This document shows positions 47,119-55,597 of a stretch of 64,000 bases of DNA, piece after piece. Position numbers and translations under genes: made by a program. Source of the DNA: Methylophilus sp. 5 (GTDB lineage: Bacteria > Pseudomonadota > Gammaproteobacteria > Burkholderiales > Methylophilaceae); NCBI RefSeq assembly GCF_000515275.1, contig NZ_KI911560.1:744001-808000 (forward strand). Direction: 5' to 3'. Every line of letters starts with the position of its first letter. Within the stretch, counting starts at the first letter, position 1. The notes under the pieces are model-generated. The model was not told the origin of the DNA, ran no database searches, and was given only the letters and a program-made list of their open reading frames with translations.

Positions 47119-47348
47119 TAAAACAGGTCCTCACGCGCTTGTGGCACTGGTTGCGCACGATCGTCCATAAAGTCGTCACTAAACTTATCCAGGCTGTTCA
47201 ATAACACATCCCACGACTGGTTAGCAGGTAACAAAATCACGGCATTCCCTGAACGCTTGATAATGACTTCATCACCCTCAAAACGAAACTCTTTGGGCAA
47301 TCGAACCGCTTGGCTTTGACCGTTTTGAAATAACTTGGCAGTTTTCAT
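47118..47348 (-). CDS. vapB: VapB antitoxin (AbrB/SpoVT type)
   Basis: A 76-aa antitoxin with a SpoVT/AbrB DNA-binding part (AKLFQNGQSQAVRLPKEFRFEGDEVIIKR) and a C-terminal toxin-binding tail. It represses its own promoter with VapC; a perfect 7-3-7 palindrome lies 20 bases upstream of its ATG. Confidence 0.92.
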   Translation of the reverse strand: MKTAKLFQNGQSQAVRLPKEFRFEGDEVIIKRSGNAVILLPANQSWDVLLNSLDKFSDDFMDDRAQPVPQAREDLF

Positions 47349-47367
47349 GGGCGCCCCATATTTAAAT

Positions 47368-47384
47368 ATATACTAAAAGTATAT
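47368..47384. promoter_or_regulatory. Perfect 7-3-7 palindrome upstream of vapBC
   Basis: ATATACT-AAA-AGTATAT is probably the VapBC operator. Its 15-base core TATACTAAAAGTATA recurs exactly at 54577-54591 in another promoter. Confidence 0.55.
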
Positions 47385-47764
47385 TCTTTAAAACATTAGT
47401 GTCAATAACTACTTTTTCAAATGTAGCCATTGCACGCTCATAAAATAGTTAGGCGTTGAAAAAGGCCGCTGGGCTGATATTTGGTTGGCCGAGCAGACCG
47501 CCTATGAACTTGTCGTAGACGAGGGAAAGGGTGGATGGTCTAATGACACCATTGAGTAGTAGCATGTTACTAGAATAGTCGAAGCTAAAATGCCACATTG
47601 CAAGAGCCGACCCCGATGAATATGGGTGCGGAGCGGCAAACACGTATTAATGAAGCATTGAAGAAAATAAATACAATTTAATTTACTCCAACTCTACAAA
47701 ACTTGACTAACAGCCCTCTTTTATTCCACACTCCACCGAATAACTAACGACCAATAAACTGCCG
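47385..47764. other. Gene-poor stretch in the accessory islet
   Basis: No intact gene is supported between the vapBC promoter and 47765. A 64-codon minus-strand frame at 47449-47643 has no recognisable family. A short BrnA-like remnant is described separately. Confidence 0.5.
47584..47681 (+). pseudogene. Possible remnant of a BrnA/DUF4415-type antitoxin
   Basis: The plus strand encodes IARADPDE in one frame and, after a frame change, ERQTRINEALKK followed by a stop at 47681. The QTRINEALKK end is typical of BrnA-type antitoxins. No start, body or toxin gene is preserved. The match is short and could be chance. Confidence 0.3.
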
Positions 47765-48571
47765 ATGTATCGATCTGAACTACACTCTATCTTAGTGCAA
47801 GCACTTGAAGAGGCTAAATGGACTCGCTCCACTCGCGACGAAGATAACTTTCGACAGGTAATTTGCTCTCATTTGTACAAAAACATTTCACCAAATAATA
47901 CTGAAATTCCATCGACACGCTCAGGATCTGGTGATATTCGAATTTTTGGTAGAAAAATTGAACTGAAGTATGTTAATGCAGAAAAAAGAGACAAACTAGA
48001 CACACTATTGGCCGATATCGATAATTTGATAGATTCAAAGGTAGAGTTTTGTATAGTTGCAATTCGTTTCACAGGTGATCACAAAGATAACCATCTAGCC
48101 CGCGCTGTAGATCTCCCGCTACTGACCTCTAACTGTGCGATTATGCCAATCGCTGATCATCCTCCACACAACTATTATGGACCAGGTATTTTTCTACCAG
48201 CTTGCTATCTTCATGCCATCCATCGCATTTCTATTACTGAAAATGGAAAAAGCAAAAAAACCAACTCTTACATTTCCGTTGAGCGTGTTCATAATATTGA
48301 AAGGTCTTGCTTTTTGAAAGTAGGTAATAACACTTTACATGTTGACGTTATAGGATCAAAGGAAGACGGGTTACTGACTTTTCTGTACAAGAGGGCTGAC
48401 AATATAAAAATCGATTCTTTACAAACCCCACAAGACATTACTGTTCCCTACAAACCAACTCCACTTAAGGTGGCATCAATTGAACGCGTAAACATCTCTA
48501 CAGAACCTGAGCTACCAGGTCGTAAGGTTACGCTAATCGAACAGAATATGGCCTTATTTAAAATCACATAA
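47765..48571 (+). CDS. AT-rich gene with PD-(D/E)XK-like nuclease motif, function unknown
   Basis: A 268-aa soluble protein, visibly more AT-rich than its neighbours. Residues 53-70 read SGSGDIRIFGRKIELKYV, which fits the nuclease core D-X(7-9)-E-L-K of restriction-like PD-(D/E)XK enzymes; an upstream helix (HSILVQALEEAK, RDEDNFRQVICSHLYKNI) would supply the N-terminal acidic residue. The second half (IERVNISTEPELPGRKVTLIEQ) is not recognised. It stands alone between vapBC and yefM-yoeB, so a defence or mobile-element role is plausible. No partner methylase is present. Confidence 0.6.
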   Translation: MYRSELHSILVQALEEAKWTRSTRDEDNFRQVICSHLYKNISPNNTEIPSTRSGSGDIRIFGRKIELKYVNAEKRDKLDTLLADIDNLIDSKVEFCIVAIRFTGDHKDNHLARAVDLPLLTSNCAIMPIADHPPHNYYGPGIFLPACYLHAIHRISITENGKSKKTNSYISVERVHNIERSCFLKVGNNTLHVDVIGSKEDGLLTFLYKRADNIKIDSLQTPQDITVPYKPTPLKVASIERVNISTEPELPGRKVTLIEQNMALFKIT

Positions 48572-48621
48572 CAAATTTCACTCAATAGCAAAAACGGGGG
48601 CAGGTCTTGCAAAGCAACATT

Positions 48622-48885
48622 TCAAACATAGTGATACCGACACGCCACAATCTGCAACTCTGATTCAGTCACCCGATATACCAATCGATTCACATCATCA
48701 ATCCGGCGTGACCAAAAGCCAGTTAAATCGCCCTTAAGCGGCTCTGGCTTGGCGATACCAGTAAATGGCTCGCGGGCGGATGCTTCAATCAGCATATTGA
48801 TTCGTTTGAGTGTTTTTTTATCCTGCGTTTGCCAGTAGAGATAATCCTCCCAGGCTTTTGGTGTGAAAACGATCAACCTTGCCAT
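48622..48885 (-). CDS. yoeB: YoeB/Txe-family toxin
   Basis: An 87-aa mRNA interferase of the RelE superfamily. It has the family's FTPKAWEDYLYWQTQDKKTLKRIN start, GKPEPLKG-type segment (AKPEPLKGDLTGFWSRRID) and the catalytic YHY end (CRYHYV). It cuts mRNA on the ribosome and is held in check by the YefM-like protein encoded 8 bases upstream. Confidence 0.95.
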   Translation of the reverse strand: MARLIVFTPKAWEDYLYWQTQDKKTLKRINMLIEASAREPFTGIAKPEPLKGDLTGFWSRRIDDVNRLVYRVTESELQIVACRYHYV

Positions 48886-48893
48886 GATGAGGA

Positions 48894-49148
48894 TTATTCT
48901 TGTATGAGCGTTTTTGGCTCGACTTTGCCTGCTTTTAGCTGCGCAATAGACTCTGCCAAATGCGCGGCGTTAGCTGGGCTTTGCAGCAGGTGCAACGTTT
49001 CCATCAGGCTGTTGTAATGGTCTAGCGACATCACCACTGCGTTGGCAGCGTCACGGCGGTTGATGATGGTGACATCCACATCGTTGACGACTTGATCGAG
49101 CACGGTTTTGAGGGAGTTGCGAGCTTCTGAATAACTGATGACGTGCAT
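48894..49148 (-). CDS. yefM: YefM/Axe-family antitoxin
   Basis: An 84-aa Phd/YefM-fold antitoxin (MHVISYSEARNSLKTVLDQV, then RRDAANAVVMSLDHYNSLMETLHLL). GGAGG lies 4 bases before ATG 49148, which fixes the start; a longer frame from 49208 lacks such a signal. It binds YoeB and represses the operon. Confidence 0.95.
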   Translation of the reverse strand: MHVISYSEARNSLKTVLDQVVNDVDVTIINRRDAANAVVMSLDHYNSLMETLHLLQSPANAAHLAESIAQLKAGKVEPKTLIQE

Positions 49149-49226
49149 AGCGCCTCCAACTTGTTCAATTAATTGTGCAAGTATATGCCGATTTGATCTG
49201 ATTTTCAAACAACGAAGCCAAGAATG

Positions 49227-49254
49227 AAAAAAGCCGCCTTGTTTAAGCGGCTTT
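49227..49254 (-). terminator. Rho-independent terminator after yjdM
   Basis: AAGCCGCTTAAACAAGGCGGCTT on the minus strand is followed by a T run. Confidence 0.85.
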
Positions 49255-49276
49255 AAATTAAATGTAGTCTAGCGAA

Positions 49277-49615
49277 TCAGGCTTTCTTCACAAACTCCGA
49301 CTTCAACTTCATCGCGCCAAAACCATCAATCTTGCAGTCGATATCATGATCGCCATCGACTAAGCGGATGTTTTTCACTTTAGTACCGACCTTGACCACT
49401 GACGAAGAGCCTTTCACTTTAAGGTCTTTAATCACGGTAATCGTATCGCCATCTTGCAGTACATTGCCATTGGCGTCGCGCACAACTTTAGCTTCATCAG
49501 AATCTGCTGCGGCAACTTTACTCCACTCATGTGCGCACTCCGGGCAAACGTAATTGTCACCGTCTTCGTAGGTGTATTCGGATTGGCATTGTGGGCAGGC
49601 GGGTAATGTAGACAT
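49277..49615 (-). CDS. yjdM: YjdM/PhnA-type zinc-ribbon protein
   Basis: A 112-aa protein with an N-terminal zinc ribbon ([21 protein letters not shown], two CxxC pairs) and a C-terminal SH3-like domain ([30 protein letters not shown]). This is the family historically named PhnA. Despite that name it is not part of a phosphonate pathway, and its role is unknown. Confidence 0.93.
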   Translation of the reverse strand: MSTLPACPQCQSEYTYEDGDNYVCPECAHEWSKVAAADSDEAKVVRDANGNVLQDGDTITVIKDLKVKGSSSVVKVGTKVKNIRLVDGDHDIDCKIDGFGAMKLKSEFVKKA

Positions 49616-49719
49616 GCGGACTTTCTTGGTGCAAACAATAAAGCCTTATATTTTACAGGGTTATTATTGAATGACCTAGTTAGCTTGTCGCGCAAAGCAA
49701 TTGGCTAAACAGCAGGCGT

Positions 49720-49747
49720 AAAAAAACCGCCTCATTAGGCGGCATTT
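49720..49747 (-). terminator. Rho-independent terminator after the RIO kinase gene
   Basis: GCCGCC and GGCGG-type arms around TAATGA followed by T7 on the minus strand. Confidence 0.8.
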
Positions 49748-49803
49748 AAACTTGATCGTAAATACTTGAACGGTGACCGACCACGCCTCGTAGAGGCTCA
49801 TGT

Positions 49804-50679
49804 TTAAAGCCGTTTGGGCTTGGGCAGTGCTGCTTTCGCTTCTGCCAAACGCATTTGGCGTTTGGCTTCATCATCGCGTACGGCATCAATCACCCGCACC
49901 ACACTCTTTAAATCTACCGGCTTGTTATCTTGTTTAAAACGGCCAGTCAGCACTGTTTCAGGCGTGAGTGCACCATGCGCGTAGAGTGCCCAAATTTCTT
50001 TGCCGTATTGTGTGTTGATTAACTCAGGCGCAAATTGTCCAAAAAAATCTGCCAGGTTGCCAACATCGCGCTCTAGCATGCTCATGGCGTGGTTGTTACC
50101 GGCGGCATCAACGGCTTGGGGTAAGTCGATGATGACTGGGCCATGGGCGCTGAGCAGGATATTAAATTCTGAAAGATCACCATGCACGATACCTGCGCAC
50201 AGCATGCGCACTACTTCTTTGATAAGTACTTGATGGTAGCGGCGGGCTTCTTCAGCTGTAAACACGATATCGTTGAGCCTGGGCGCGGCGTTACCTTCTG
50301 CGTCGGCCACTAAGTCCATAATCAATACGCCTTCGTAGAATTGATGCGGGGTGGGCACGCTAACACCGGCAGCCGCAAGTCTATACAAGGCGTCCACCTC
50401 TGCACTTTGCCAGGCTTCTTCTTGCGCTTGTTTGCCGTATTTTGAACCTTTTGCCATGGCACGCGCCTGGCGGCTGCTTTTGACTTTGCGGCCTTCGGTG
50501 TAATCCACACTTTGGCGAAAACTGCGTTTATTGGCTTCTTTGTATACTTTGGCGCAGCGGGTCTCTTCACCACAGCGCACGACATATACCGTGGCTTCTT
50601 TGCCGCTCATTAGCTGGCGGACAACATCATCTACAATGCCGTCTTCAAGCAGAGGTTCTAATCTTTTTGGAGTTTTCAT
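49804..50679 (-). CDS. RIO1-family serine protein kinase
   Basis: A 291-aa cytoplasmic kinase of the RIO family. It shows the nucleotide loop MSGKEATVYVV, the lysine in CAKVYKE, the catalytic loop IVHGDLSEFNIL and the metal-binding loop VIIDLPQAVD. Bacterial RIO proteins of this length are common in Proteobacteria; RIO1 enzymes assist ribosome maturation in archaea and eukaryotes, but the bacterial role is unknown. Confidence 0.9.
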   Translation of the reverse strand: MKTPKRLEPLLEDGIVDDVVRQLMSGKEATVYVVRCGEETRCAKVYKEANKRSFRQSVDYTEGRKVKSSRQARAMAKGSKYGKQAQEEAWQSAEVDALYRLAAAGVSVPTPHQFYEGVLIMDLVADAEGNAAPRLNDIVFTAEEARRYHQVLIKEVVRMLCAGIVHGDLSEFNILLSAHGPVIIDLPQAVDAAGNNHAMSMLERDVGNLADFFGQFAPELINTQYGKEIWALYAHGALTPETVLTGRFKQDNKPVDLKSVVRVIDAVRDDEAKRQMRLAEAKAALPKPKRL

Positions 50680-50775
50680 AACGCTGGCTAATAATAATTG
50701 TGCTCAGGGTAACATTAAACTGGTGACATATCCGTGATTGAACCTTGGGTTGCCCACATATCGCACAATCACCAT

Positions 50776-50807
50776 AAAAAAACCGCCCCACAAGGAGGCG
50801 GTTTTTT
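50776..50807 (-). terminator. Rho-independent terminator after tkt
   Basis: AAACCGCC and GGCGGTTT form the stem around CCACAAGGA-like loop bases, and on the minus strand a T7 run follows. Confidence 0.85.
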
Positions 50808-50827
50808 ATACTGCGAATCTGTTTAAA

Positions 50828-52813
50828 TTACAGAACAGATTTAACAGTAGCAACGACATTCTCAACTGTGAAACCGAAGTGTTTCAACAGTACGCCGCCT
50901 GGTGCGGATTCGCCGAAGGTATCAATACCAACCACTGCACCTTCCAGACCAACATACTTACGCCAGAAGTCTGGGTGAGCCGCTTCAACAGCCACGCGTT
51001 TAACGCCTGGTGTCAACACGCTGTCTTTGTAAGCTTGGTCTTGACGGTCGAATACGTTGGTGGATGGCATTGAAACCACGCGCACTTTAGTACCAGCAGC
51101 GTTCAATTCTGCAGCCGCTTGAATCGCCAAATCTAACTCAGAACCGTTAGCAATGATGATCACATCAGCCTTGCCAGCGACGTCAGAGAATACATAGCCA
51201 CCCTTGCGGATCAGCTCGAAGTCTTTGCTGTCGTGCTTGATGCCTGGCACTGCTTGACGGCTTAATACCAAGCTGGTTGGGCCTTCAGTGCGCTCTACTG
51301 CAGCAACCCATGCAACGGTTGTTTCTGTAGAGTCAGCTGGACGCCATACATCCATACGAGGAATCAAACGCAGACCAGAAGTGTTTTCTACTGGTTGGTG
51401 GGTAGGACCATCTTCACCTTGACCGATAGAGTCATGGGTCAGCACGTAAACCACACGTTGATGCATCAACGCAGACATACGCATACCATTTTTCATGTAG
51501 TCAGAGAACATGTGGAAAGTACCGCCGTATGGCAACAAGCCACCGTGCAATGCCATACCGTTCATGATCGCAGCCATACCGAACTCACGTACACCGTAAG
51601 AGATGTAGTTGCCTGGCTCTTTACCGCTCACGTGTTTGAACTCTTTAGCGGCTGTCAGGTTAGAACCTGTCAAGTCAGCTGAACCGCCCAAGAACTCTGG
51701 CAAGATTGGCGCCAACGCAGTAATGGCTTTTTGTGAAGCTTGACGAGTCGCCAATTTCTCAGCTTTTTCGTTCGTTTCAGCAATGATTGCGTCAGTCAGT
51801 GCTTTCCAGTTAGCTGGCAATTCGCCTGCCATACGGCGTTTGAATTCTGCAGCTTCTGCTGGGAACGCAGCTGCGTAAGCAGCAAATTTAGCGTCCCAAG
51901 CAGATTCGCGCTCAGCGCCTTTAGCTTTTTGATCCCAACCAGCGTATACATCAGCAGGAATCACGAATGGCTCATGTGCCCAGCCGATTTCAGCACGGGT
52001 AGCAGCAACTTCTGCGTCGCCCAGTGCGGAACCGTGACAGTCGTGTGAACCAGACTTGTTTGGAGAACCTTTACCAATGATGGTTTTGCAGCAGATCAGT
52101 GATGGTTTGTCAGTCACTGATTTAGCTTCGTCAACCGCTTTTTGGATCGCAGCCTGGTCGTGGCCATCTACTGAAACAACGTGCCAGCCGTAAGCTTTAA
52201 AGCGACCAGCGGTGTCGTCTGTGTACCAGCCTTCAATGTGGCCGTCGATAGAAATACCGTTGTCATCCCAGAAAGCAACCAGTTTGCCCAGGCCCCATGT
52301 ACCAGCCAAAGCACAAGCTTCGTGAGAAACGCCTTCCATCATACAACCGTCGCCCAAGAACACGTATGTGTAGTGGTCAACGATGTCGTGGCCTGGCTTG
52401 TTGAACTGGCTAGCCAGCAATTTTTCTGCCATGGCAAAACCAACGCCATTAGCGATACCTTGGCCCAATGGACCAGTAGTGGTTTCTACGCCTGGGGCAT
52501 AGCTGTACTCAGGGTGACCAGCACACTTGGAGTGCAGTTGACGGAAAGTTTTGATGTCGTCGATAGACACATCGTAACCGGTCAGGTGCAGCAAGGAGTA
52601 AATCAGCATAGAGCCGTGGCCGTTAGACAACACGAAGCGGTCACGGTTAGCCCATTGTGGGTTAGTTGGGTTGTGGCTCAGATTGTGGTTCCATACCACT
52701 TCAGCAATTTCAGCCATGCCCATAGGTGCGCCTGGGTGACCGGAGTTTGCTTTTTGTACAGCGTCCATGCTCAGAGCACGGATGGCGTTGCACAAGTCGA
52801 CACGAGTTGCCAT
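50828..52813 (-). CDS. tkt: Transketolase
   Basis: A 661-aa ThDP enzyme for carbon rearrangement in the pentose-phosphate pathway and, in these methylotrophs, in the ribulose monophosphate cycle. Visible points are [12 protein letters not shown] near residue 23, [12 protein letters not shown], the ThDP motif [18 protein letters not shown] to [10 protein letters not shown], and [18 protein letters not shown] in the Pyr domain. AGGGAG precedes ATG 52813; the longer in-frame start at 52852 is not family-like. Confidence 0.97.
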   Translation of the reverse strand: MATRVDLCNAIRALSMDAVQKANSGHPGAPMGMAEIAEVVWNHNLSHNPTNPQWANRDRFVLSNGHGSMLIYSLLHLTGYDVSIDDIKTFRQLHSKCAGHPEYSYAPGVETTTGPLGQGIANGVGFAMAEKLLASQFNKPGHDIVDHYTYVFLGDGCMMEGVSHEACALAGTWGLGKLVAFWDDNGISIDGHIEGWYTDDTAGRFKAYGWHVVSVDGHDQAAIQKAVDEAKSVTDKPSLICCKTIIGKGSPNKSGSHDCHGSALGDAEVAATRAEIGWAHEPFVIPADVYAGWDQKAKGAERESAWDAKFAAYAAAFPAEAAEFKRRMAGELPANWKALTDAIIAETNEKAEKLATRQASQKAITALAPILPEFLGGSADLTGSNLTAAKEFKHVSGKEPGNYISYGVREFGMAAIMNGMALHGGLLPYGGTFHMFSDYMKNGMRMSALMHQRVVYVLTHDSIGQGEDGPTHQPVENTSGLRLIPRMDVWRPADSTETTVAWVAAVERTEGPTSLVLSRQAVPGIKHDSKDFELIRKGGYVFSDVAGKADVIIIANGSELDLAIQAAAELNAAGTKVRVVSMPSTNVFDRQDQAYKDSVLTPGVKRVAVEAAHPDFWRKYVGLEGAVVGIDTFGESAPGGVLLKHFGFTVENVVATVKSVL

Positions 52814-53083
52814 TGTTTTCTCCCTAGAGTGAAAGTGAGCGGTCTTACACAAAATGCTGCAAAACCTTGATTGAATTCTTTAAAAAGGCCAGAAAACCCG
52901 CCTTTTACGGAAAGGCTAGATTATTCACTAGAACCCGTTTTTCTTCAAGCGTTAATCACCTTTTTCTCATGATGGTTTTGCTATGGTTGGCCCATGAAAA
53001 AGGACGTTCTGCTGCCTGCAAGGGTAGCTTTCAGCAAGCGTTTCCCCTACCATGGCAAAACATTGATAGCAAAGGAAGTAATC

Positions 53084-53635
53084 ATGTCTGACGAACGAAT
53101 TATCATGCGCGTGGGTGAAGCACTGGTCGCAGGTGGCCCACCGGGCACGGCGGCTGAGCCGGAAGTAGCGATTGGCGAAATGAACGGCCCGATGGGCACC
53201 GCATTTGCCAACCTGCTGGGCGACCAGGTGAAAGGCCACACCCGCGTGCTGGCGATTATGAATACCGACATTATGGTGCGCCCAGCAACACTGATGGTGA
53301 GCAAAGTCACCGTGAAAGACCCGCGTTATACCAATATATTGATGGGCACCGTACAAGGCGCGATTGCCAACGGCGTGCTCGATGCGGTGCGTAGTGGTGA
53401 TATCCCAAAAGAAAAAGCCAACGACTTAGGCATTATTGTCTCGGTGTGGTTAAGCCCGGCGATTTTGGAACAAGAGAAAATTGACCATAAAGCCCTGTTT
53501 GATATTCACCGCGAAGCGACTTTTAAGGCGATTCAAAAAGCGTTGCGTAATGAGCCCAGCATTGACTGGCTGTTAGAGAATCAAGAGAAGATTGTGCATA
53601 AGTATTACCAGATGGGCCTCGACGGCAAAATCTAA
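53084..53635 (+). CDS. Formaldehyde-activating enzyme (Fae) paralogue
   Basis: A 183-aa protein clearly related to Fae (VGEALV near the N terminus, GTAFANLL, RPATLMVSKVT, then IPKEKANDLGIIVSVWL). True Fae joins formaldehyde to tetrahydromethanopterin. The segment that in canonical Fae contains the active-site histidine (AHIDLIIG) reads AEPEVAIG here, so the histidine is missing. It therefore fits the Fae-like paralogues (Fae2/Fae3) of Methylophilaceae, whose function is unsettled. AAGGAAG before ATG 53084 fixes the start. A terminator follows. Confidence 0.88.
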   Translation: MSDERIIMRVGEALVAGGPPGTAAEPEVAIGEMNGPMGTAFANLLGDQVKGHTRVLAIMNTDIMVRPATLMVSKVTVKDPRYTNILMGTVQGAIANGVLDAVRSGDIPKEKANDLGIIVSVWLSPAILEQEKIDHKALFDIHREATFKAIQKALRNEPSIDWLLENQEKIVHKYYQMGLDGKI

Positions 53636-53640
53636 ATAAT

Positions 53641-53669
53641 AAAAAAGGATGCCTGAGCATCCTTTTTTA
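53641..53669. terminator. Bidirectional terminator between the fae paralogue and the SDR gene
   Basis: AAAGGATGC and GCATCCTTT pair around CTGA, with A and T runs. Confidence 0.9.
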
Positions 53670-53686
53670 TTTAAACACACCAACAC

Positions 53687-54478
53687 TTAAGCTCTGTTGA
53701 TAGACAAGCCACCATCAACAAGATGCGCGGTGCCCGTCACAAACGAAGCGTCATCTGAGGCAAGGTACAACACAGATTGCGCGATCTCTTCTGGCTTGCC
53801 GACACGTTTCAGCGCGTGCATGCCAGTAAGAAACGCCTGTGCTTCTGCGGTATTGTTTTTTTCACGGTACATATCGGTATCAACCGCGCCTGGCAACACT
53901 GCATTCACACGCACACCTTTAGCGCCGTATTCAGTCGCCAATGCCTGAGTTAAACCAATCAGGCCAGACTTGCTTGCCGCGTAAGCTGCAAACTCAGGGA
54001 ATGCCGCGCTATAGCCAACAAAGGTAGAAGTAAAAATCACTGAACCGCTCCCTTGTTTAACCATTTCAGGAATCTGGTATTTCGCGCCCAAAAATGCGCT
54101 GGTTAAATTAATGGCCAGGGTATCGTTCCAGCCTTGTTGCGACACCTTGTCAGTTGCGCCAGTTTCGCCCAAGGTGCCAGCGTTATTAAACGCAATATCC
54201 AGCTTGCCAAAGCTCTTCACTGCCAGCTCGACCAGGGATTGATTAAATGCCTCTGACTGCACGTCACCTGCAAAAGCAATCGCCTCGCCACCATCGGCAG
54301 CAATTTCTGCCACCAGCGTAGCCAACTCGGATTCGCGGCGCGCAGCGACGACCACTTTAGCGCCATGTTGGGCAAATAGCTTGGCAGTGGTACGGCCAAT
54401 GCCAGAGCTGGCACCAGTGACGATAGCCACTTTACCGGCCAGACGTTGATAAGTTGTTTTGTTTGTAGCGTTTGTCAT
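53687..54478 (-). CDS. Short-chain dehydrogenase/reductase family oxidoreductase
   Basis: A 263-aa classical SDR with cofactor motif TGASSGIG, NNAG, catalytic Ser region in SVIFTSTF and YAASK, and the end GTAHLVDGGLSINR. It should use NAD(P)(H) on an alcohol/ketone of unknown nature. AAGGAG lies before ATG 54478. It is divergent from a LysR regulator gene, which is probably its controller. Confidence 0.93.
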   Translation of the reverse strand: MTNATNKTTYQRLAGKVAIVTGASSGIGRTTAKLFAQHGAKVVVAARRESELATLVAEIAADGGEAIAFAGDVQSEAFNQSLVELAVKSFGKLDIAFNNAGTLGETGATDKVSQQGWNDTLAINLTSAFLGAKYQIPEMVKQGSGSVIFTSTFVGYSAAFPEFAAYAASKSGLIGLTQALATEYGAKGVRVNAVLPGAVDTDMYREKNNTAEAQAFLTGMHALKRVGKPEEIAQSVLYLASDDASFVTGTAHLVDGGLSINRA

Positions 54479-54575
54479 GATGAACTCCTTAATTAAATGA
54501 AAGATGTCTTGCAACCACGAGTGCAGTATGCGCGTTCTATTTAATTAAAATTAGCCATCAATAAACACAAATACT

Positions 54576-54592
54576 TTATACTAAAAGTATAA
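54576..54592. promoter_or_regulatory. Perfect palindrome between the SDR and lysR genes
   Basis: TTATACT-AAA-AGTATAA is a perfect 7-3-7 repeat 19 bases before the LysR start. Its 15-base core is identical to the one before vapBC at 47369-47383. It is a candidate binding site of the LysR protein (T-N11-A type) or of another repressor. Confidence 0.55.
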
Positions 54593-54611
54593 GATAAACA
54601 GGTTAATCACG

Positions 54612-55535
54612 ATGGAAACGCTGAGTAGTATTGAGTCTTTTGTACGCAGCGCCGAGCTTGGCAGTTTTTCCGCTGCCGCACGCAGGTTGAGCCTAACGCC
54701 GGGTGGGGTGAGTAAAAATGTAGCGAAGCTGGAGGCAGACTTAGGTGTGCGATTATTTCATCGCAGTACACGCAGCCTAACGCTAACTGAGGCTGGCGAA
54801 CAATTTCTTGCGCAGGTGACGGGCGGCTTAGACGCTATACAATCTGCAATTGCCAATACCAGCACTGTCGCCGGCCAACCCGCTGGCACCTTAAAAGTCG
54901 GCATGGCAATGGCGTTTGGCCGTGACCATATTTTGCCGTTGCTCGGGCAGTTTTTAGAAGATTACCCCGCCATTAAACCAGACTGGCGCTTTGATAACCG
55001 GCAGGTGGATTTAATTGGCGAAGGCTTTGATGTGGCCATTGGCGGCGGCATTGATATTGCGCCTGGCGTAGTGGTACGGGAGTTGGCTAAAGTCCACTTG
55101 GTATTAGTGGCTTCCCCTATTTATCTTGCCAGCAAGTTTATCCCGCAAACACCCGTTGATTTATCGCGACTGGATGCCCTGATCCGTTACTCGCAAACCA
55201 CCAATCGCACCACGCCATGGCATCTCAAAACAACTGCTGGTGAACAAGCAACCATAGAGCTTACCGCTCGAGTGACGTTGAATGACCCTGAAATGCTATG
55301 CAATGCGGCGATTGCTGGCCTAGGCGTTGCGCATGTGCCCATGCCACATGCGTTACGGCATTTGCAAAGTGGCGCCTTGGTGAGGGTATTGCCTGAATGG
55401 TATACCGAGGCAGGCGTGATTTCTTTATATTTTGCGGCTAAAAAACTGATGCCAGCCAAAACCAGGGCATTCGTGGATTTTATTGTCGAGAAATTTCGGG
55501 CTGAACGCTACGCTGAAAAATGGTCGGCCATTTAA
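54612..55535 (+). CDS. LysR-family transcriptional regulator
   Basis: A 307-aa regulator with N-terminal winged helix (IESFVRSAELGSFSAAARRLSLTPGGVSKNVAKLEADLGVRLFHRSTRSLTLTEAGEQFL) and periplasmic-binding-like effector domain. It belongs to the DhcR/YafC-like branch often divergent from an SDR or alcohol dehydrogenase, as here. The effector is unknown. Confidence 0.94.
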   Translation: METLSSIESFVRSAELGSFSAAARRLSLTPGGVSKNVAKLEADLGVRLFHRSTRSLTLTEAGEQFLAQVTGGLDAIQSAIANTSTVAGQPAGTLKVGMAMAFGRDHILPLLGQFLEDYPAIKPDWRFDNRQVDLIGEGFDVAIGGGIDIAPGVVVRELAKVHLVLVASPIYLASKFIPQTPVDLSRLDALIRYSQTTNRTTPWHLKTTAGEQATIELTARVTLNDPEMLCNAAIAGLGVAHVPMPHALRHLQSGALVRVLPEWYTEAGVISLYFAAKKLMPAKTRAFVDFIVEKFRAERYAEKWSAI

Positions 55536-55570
55536 GCAGACAAACCAATCATGCAATAGGCCAAAATAAT

Positions 55571-55597
55571 CACGGGGCTAGCTGCCCCGTTTTTTTT
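55571..55597 (+). terminator. Rho-independent terminator after the LysR gene
   Basis: ACGGGGC and GCCCCGT stem with a TAGCT loop followed by a T8 run. Confidence 0.9.

Noticed and set aside
47440-47460. GTTAGGC before 47460, resembling the end of an integron attC site
   Set aside because: The expected partner core (RYYYAAC) and the long stem-loop of attC are not found on either side, and no integrase is present.
47449-47643. 64-codon minus-strand frame in the islet
   Set aside because: No ribosome binding sequence or recognisable family, and it overlaps the possible brnA remnant.
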